Shown: positions 5,691 to 8,033 of the stretch, piece by piece
Position numbering within the stretch: position 1 is the first letter of the stretch
Layout: each line of letters opens with the position of its first letter
DNA from: Aquificaceae bacterium
Lineage (GTDB): Bacteria; Aquificota; Aquificia; Aquificales; Aquificaceae
Length of the DNA: 8,033 nt
Direction: 5' to 3'
Assembly: GCA_027014185.1 (NCBI GenBank)
Contig: JALWEK010000167.1
Coordinates: 1 to 8,033, forward strand
Position numbers and translations under genes: made by a program
Notes under the pieces: model-generated
What the model was told of the DNA's origin: nothing
Seen by the model: only the letters and a program-made list of their open reading frames with translations
Databases searched by the model: none

Positions 5691-6241
5691 TGGAGTACAT
5701 CTACTCGGAAATTATCGAGGTAGGAAGGCTCCTCTTTAAGGAGGGGCTGGTGAGCGCACGCTCTGGAAATATAAGCAGAGCTTTCGAAGACAAGCTCTTC
5801 ATAACCAGGACAGGATCCAATATGGGTTATCTGTCCAGAGAAGACATAATCTGCCTGTCTCTAAAGAAAGAACACATCCTTGACAGGAGGGCATCCGTGG
5901 AGCTTCCGGTCCACAGAAGGATAATCCTTGAAACTAATAAGCCCGCGGTGGTACACGCCCACCCCACGTACACCTTGCTCCTCTCCTACGAGAAGGAACT
6001 GATCCAACCTGTGGACTCGGAGGGAAGGGAGATACTGGGAGAGGTTCCCGTCCTTGAGCTAAGAAGGCCCTCAGCTTCGGAGGAGCTTGCCAGGGAAGCA
6101 TCCAAGGTTCTCAGAGATCTCCCAGTTGTGGTCGTTAGGGGCCACGGGGTCTTCTCGTCCGCAGATGAGCTTCACAGGGCTTACAGCTTCATATCTACCT
6201 TAGAGCATTCCTGTAAAATACTCTTTCTGAGAGGTTCTTAA
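5690..6241 (+). CDS. Class II aldolase/adducin-family protein (FucA-like zinc aldolase), substrate uncertain
   Basis: This 183-residue protein has the complete active-site set of the class II aldolase family: ARSGNIS (23-29; phosphate-binding Asn-Ile-Ser), FITRTGSNMGYLSREDI (37-53), Glu71 in VELPVH (the family's acid/base Glu), zinc ligands His89 and His91 in VVHAHPTYT, and the third ligand His152 in VRGHGVF. E. coli FucA uses Glu73, His92, His94 and His155, so spacing matches closely. Family members cleave L-fuculose-1-phosphate or related ketose phosphates, or act as MtnB dehydratase. This protein ends about 30 residues after the last zinc ligand and lacks the C-terminal tail that carries Tyr209 in FucA. 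The ATG overlaps the thrC stop by one base (TGATG), implying translational coupling. No strong Shine-Dalgarno is present. Family certain, substrate open. Confidence 0.88.
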   Translation: MEYIYSEIIEVGRLLFKEGLVSARSGNISRAFEDKLFITRTGSNMGYLSREDIICLSLKKEHILDRRASVELPVHRRIILETNKPAVVHAHPTYTLLLSYEKELIQPVDSEGREILGEVPVLELRRPSASEELAREASKVLRDLPVVVVRGHGVFSSADELHRAYSFISTLEHSCKILFLRGS

Positions 6242-6244
6242 CTC

Positions 6245-6251
6245 AGGAGGT
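6245..6251 (+). promoter_or_regulatory. Ribosome binding site of the GcvH-like gene
   Basis: AGGAGGT lies five bases before the ATG at 6257, in the 15-base gap after the aldolase gene. It marks this gene as independently and strongly translated, unlike the two genes before it. Confidence 0.8.
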
Positions 6252-6256
6252 AGAAA

Positions 6257-6739
6257 ATGGCAGAGGAGGTCGTTTACAGAGGGTGTAAGCTCCCCCCAGA
6301 TCTCTACTACGACATAGAGAACCAGGTCTGGTTCAGGATAAACGAAGATGGGACGGTAACCGTCGGAGCTACCGACATAGGCCAGGCGAGAGCTGGGAAG
6401 ATAATAAACATAAGGATAAAGAAGCCGGGGAGGCACGTCCCCAAGGGTAAACCCTACGCCTCCCTCGAGAGCGGTAAGTGGACGGGACCTATCCCCGCAG
6501 TTATAGAGGGTGAGGTTGTAGAGAGGAACGAGGAGCTCTTCGACAACCCGGAACTTATAAACGAAGATCCTTACGGCAAGGGCTGGATAGTTAAGGTGAA
6601 ACCGACGAACTTAGAGAGGGATCTTAAAGATCTCGTTACAGGAGAGGAGGCCATACAGAAGCAGAAGGAGTACATAGACAGAGAAGACGTGAACTGCGGA
6701 GAGGAGCTGGCCCAGATAAGCAAGAAGTTTTACTCATAA
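6257..6739 (+). CDS. GcvH-like lipoyl carrier protein (LbpA-like H protein)
   Basis: The lipoyl domain resembles the glycine-cleavage H protein: WFRINEDGTVTVGATDIGQA (25-44), GKIINIRIKKPG (47-58), then the lipoylation turn ASLESGKWTGPIP (68-80) with Lys74 aligning to the lipoylated Lys, and a continuing VIEGEVVERNEEL (82-94) and LINEDPYGKGWIVKVKP (100-116). The signature is ESGKW where typical GcvH has ESVKA. The protein is 160 residues against about 130 for GcvH, with a C-terminal helix (118-160). From family knowledge, Aquificota carry several such GcvH-like paralogues, and related ones (LbpA) serve the sHdr sulfur-oxidation pathway instead of glycine cleavage. No gcvP, gcvT or hdr genes are adjacent, so which role applies is unknown. 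Strong Shine-Dalgarno AGGAGGT five bases before the ATG. Confidence 0.88.
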   Translation: MAEEVVYRGCKLPPDLYYDIENQVWFRINEDGTVTVGATDIGQARAGKIINIRIKKPGRHVPKGKPYASLESGKWTGPIPAVIEGEVVERNEELFDNPELINEDPYGKGWIVKVKPTNLERDLKDLVTGEEAIQKQKEYIDREDVNCGEELAQISKKFYS

Positions 6740-6745
6740 TATACT
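6740..6745 (+). promoter_or_regulatory. Possible -10 box in front of tRNA-Thr
   Basis: TATACT (5 of 6 to consensus) begins right after the gcvH-like stop codon, 14 bases before the tRNA. A second CATAAT is at 6735-6740. No -35 hexamer stands out. The 20-base gap 6740-6759 is strongly AT-rich, unlike its surroundings. Confidence 0.3.
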
Positions 6746-6759
6746 ATTAATTAAACCCA

Positions 6760-6832
6760 GCCGGCGTAGCTCAGTCGGCAGAGCGAGGCACTCGTAATGC
6801 CTAGGTCGCGGGTTCGAGTCCCGCCGCCGGCT
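6760..6832 (+). tRNA. tRNA-Thr (anticodon CGT)
   Basis: The 73 bases fold as a full cloverleaf. Acceptor GCCGGCG (6760-6766) pairs with CGCCGGC (6825-6831). D-stem GCTC pairs with GAGC (6769-6772/6781-6784). Anticodon stem AGGCA pairs with TGCCT (6786-6790/6798-6802) around loop CTCGTAA, giving anticodon CGT at 6793-6795, which reads ACG (Thr). T-stem GCGGG pairs with CCCGC (6808-6812/6820-6824) around TTCGAGT. Known bacterial threonine identity elements G1-C72, C2-G71, G35 and U36 are all present. The discriminator is T (6832) and CCA is not encoded, so it must be added after transcription. The next ORF starts 10 bases on. Confidence 0.97.
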
Positions 6833-6842
6833 ATGTGAAAGG

Positions 6843-7172
6843 ATGACTAAAGGCCAGAAGGTAGCCTTAGGTGTAGCCACGATCTTTCCCCTGGTATATA
6901 TACTCATCGTCCTCCTTACACCCCTCAGGATCGTTTTCACAACCGATCCCATGTCTCCCCAGGCTCCGGACTGGTTCCTGTACTTTACCGCACTCCACTT
7001 CTTCATGTACCTCTACACTGGTCTTCTACTGGCCTTCTACCTGATCCATCTCTTTGGGAACAAGGGTATGAACAGGGAAAGCAAGGCCTTCTGGGCGTTC
7101 CTGCTGATAGTGGGATCCATTTTCACCATGCCGGTTTACTGGTACCTACATATATGGCGGTCGAAGGATTAA
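6843..7172 (+). CDS. Small membrane protein with three predicted helices, unknown function
   Basis: I do not recognise a family with confidence. The 109-residue product has three hydrophobic stretches, about 9-31, 44-69 and 82-103, and is rich in aromatic residues (WFLYFTALHFFMYLYTG near 44-60; MPVYWYLHIWR near 96-106). The layout loosely recalls short membrane proteins with a closing aromatic motif before a basic C-terminus, such as PLD-N-like helices, but I would not assign one. No signal peptidase site is evident. The ATG is preceded directly by GTGAAAGG, a purine run too close to be an ideal ribosome binding site. The gene starts 10 bases after tRNA-Thr and ends nine bases before the oxidoreductase start, so the three are probably co-transcribed. 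A role beside ferredoxin-linked carbon metabolism is possible but only inferred. Confidence 0.75.
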   Translation: MTKGQKVALGVATIFPLVYILIVLLTPLRIVFTTDPMSPQAPDWFLYFTALHFFMYLYTGLLLAFYLIHLFGNKGMNRESKAFWAFLLIVGSIFTMPVYWYLHIWRSKD

Positions 7173-7181
7173 GATATTCGT

Positions 7182-8033
7182 ATGGACAAAACGATACTGA
7201 TCGGAGGGAAGGCGGGTGCGGGAATAAAGGAAGCTGGGAGGATGCTCGCGAGCGTCCTTGCGGGCATGGGCTACTACGTTTTCGGCTACGTCGATTACCC
7301 TTCTCTGATAAGGGGAGGACATAACTTCGTTAGCCTGAGGTTCTCCGATAAACCGGTCTACAGCGTGGACAGGAAGGCCGACATCGTAGTGGCAACCGAC
7401 GGAAGAAGCATAAAAGCTCACCTCCAGGACGTTAAAGAGGATAGCCTGTGGGTGATAAACGAGAAGGAAAACCTCGAGGGAGCTATAAAGGCTCCCTTTA
7501 AGGAGGTAGCTCCAGGCTTTTTCAAGAGCTCCTCGATCCTTGGGGTCGTCCTCAAGCTCTTAGGGATCCCTTTAGAGGAAGGTCTCCCTCTTATTCTTAG
7601 CCTTCCCCAGAGAGAGAAGAACGAACGCATATACAGGGAAGCCTACGGCTCCGTCCCCACGAGATTTCGGGTCGGGAGGATAGGGGACAAAAAGGGGGAG
7701 ATACTCACCGGTAACGAATGTATAGCCCTCGGGGCGGTTGATGGTGGCCTTGAATTCTACATAACCTACCCGATGACCCCGGCCTCACCGGTCCTTCACT
7801 ACCTTGCCAAGAGAAAGTCCGAGTTCGGCATAAAGGTAATCCATCCGGAGAACGAGATAGGTGCGGTAAACATGGCTGTGGGAGTGGCCTACGCCGGCAA
7901 GAGGGCGATGGTGGGAACGTCTGGAGGGGGTTTCGCCCTTATGACAGAGACGCTGAGCCTGGTGGGCATGAGTGAAACGCCTATGGTCATATACGAGGCC
8001 CAGAGGACTGGACCCAGCACGGGGGTTCCAACC
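7182..8033 (+). CDS. korA: 2-oxoacid:ferredoxin oxidoreductase, fused gamma-alpha subunit (N-terminal part, KorA-like)
   Basis: The gene is open from the ATG at 7182 to the window end (284 codons). It encodes a fused subunit. The N-terminal gamma domain (about 1-160) opens with LIGGKAGAGIKEAGRML (6-22) and has the family's DYPSLIRGGHNFVSLRFS (38-55). The alpha (pyrimidine-binding) domain follows from about 175: GNECIALGAVDGGLEFYITY (177-196), PMTPAS (197-202), ENEIGAVNMAVGVAYAGKRA (223-242), TSGGGFALMTE (246-256) and QRTGPSTGVPT (274-284). Such gamma-alpha fusions with a separate beta subunit are typical of 2-oxoglutarate or 2-oxoacid:ferredoxin oxidoreductase, which fixes CO2 in the reductive TCA cycle or runs the reverse. 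Substrate cannot be read from this part, so the korA name is probable, not proven. A weak AAGGATT lies about 12 bases before the start. The beta subunit should follow past the window. Confidence 0.9.
   Translation, partial: MDKTILIGGKAGAGIKEAGRMLASVLAGMGYYVFGYVDYPSLIRGGHNFVSLRFSDKPVYSVDRKADIVVATDGRSIKAHLQDVKEDSLWVINEKENLEGAIKAPFKEVAPGFFKSSSILGVVLKLLGIPLEEGLPLILSLPQREKNERIYREAYGSVPTRFRVGRIGDKKGEILTGNECIALGAVDGGLEFYITYPMTPASPVLHYLAKRKSEFGIKVIHPENEIGAVNMAVGVAYAGKRAMVGTSGGGFALMTETLSLVGMSETPMVIYEAQRTGPSTGVPT

Noticed and set aside
4632..6832. thrC and tRNA-Thr in the same block as a T-box or attenuation system
   Set aside because: No leader with a T-box motif or Thr-codon peptide precedes thrC; the leader appears to be only a few bases. 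Proximity of thrC and tRNA-Thr is probably coincidental.
1..8033. CRISPR arrays, insertion sequences, phage or integrase genes
   Set aside because: No direct-repeat arrays, transposase motifs or terminal inverted repeats were seen. The window is ordinary, gene-dense chromosome apart from the chemosensory pair.

Overview
The window reads as chromosome from a thermophilic, chemolithoautotrophic bacterium of the Aquificota (Aquificales-like). This is inference from several signs: Ile codons are mostly ATA and Arg codons mostly AGG/AGA, proteins are compact and rich in Glu and Lys, a lipoyl carrier of the divergent GcvH-like type is present, and the last gene is a fused gamma-alpha 2-oxoacid:ferredoxin oxidoreductase subunit of the kind used in the reductive TCA cycle. 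The tRNA has no encoded CCA. Coding density is very high and no intergenic gap exceeds about 50 bases. I see no mobile element, CRISPR array, rRNA or origin.

Layout. Bases 1-309 hold the 3' end of ftsY (+). A minus-strand block follows. It is transcribed from about 2950 down to 312 and encodes a CsgG-like lipoprotein with a TPR-like tail, a di-iron metallo-beta-lactamase-fold protein resembling the oxygen-binding ODP sensors, and a fully cytoplasmic chemoreceptor. The ODP stop codon and the chemoreceptor start codon are directly adjacent (TAAATG). A candidate internal promoter in front of the ODP gene could make the sensor-receptor pair its own transcription unit. This pair is the most interesting content of the window: it looks like a soluble oxygen/redox-sensing input module for chemotaxis.

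A palindromic -10-like box (ATTATAAT) lies between the lipoprotein gene and a divergent membrane-anchored SDH-type serine protease (+). The protease gene runs tail-to-tail into a FetB/YbbM-type permease (-). Their 3' ends overlap by 14 bases at a perfect 8-bp hairpin.

From 4632 to the end every gene is on the plus strand: threonine synthase, a class II aldolase whose start overlaps the thrC stop by one base, a GcvH-like lipoyl carrier, tRNA-Thr(CGT), a small three-helix membrane protein beginning 10 bases after the tRNA, and the N-terminal 284 codons of the oxidoreductase. Spacing is short throughout and no terminator is visible between them, so much of this stretch may be co-transcribed. TATAAT boxes sit unusually close to several start codons, which suggests very short or absent 5' leaders for some mRNAs.
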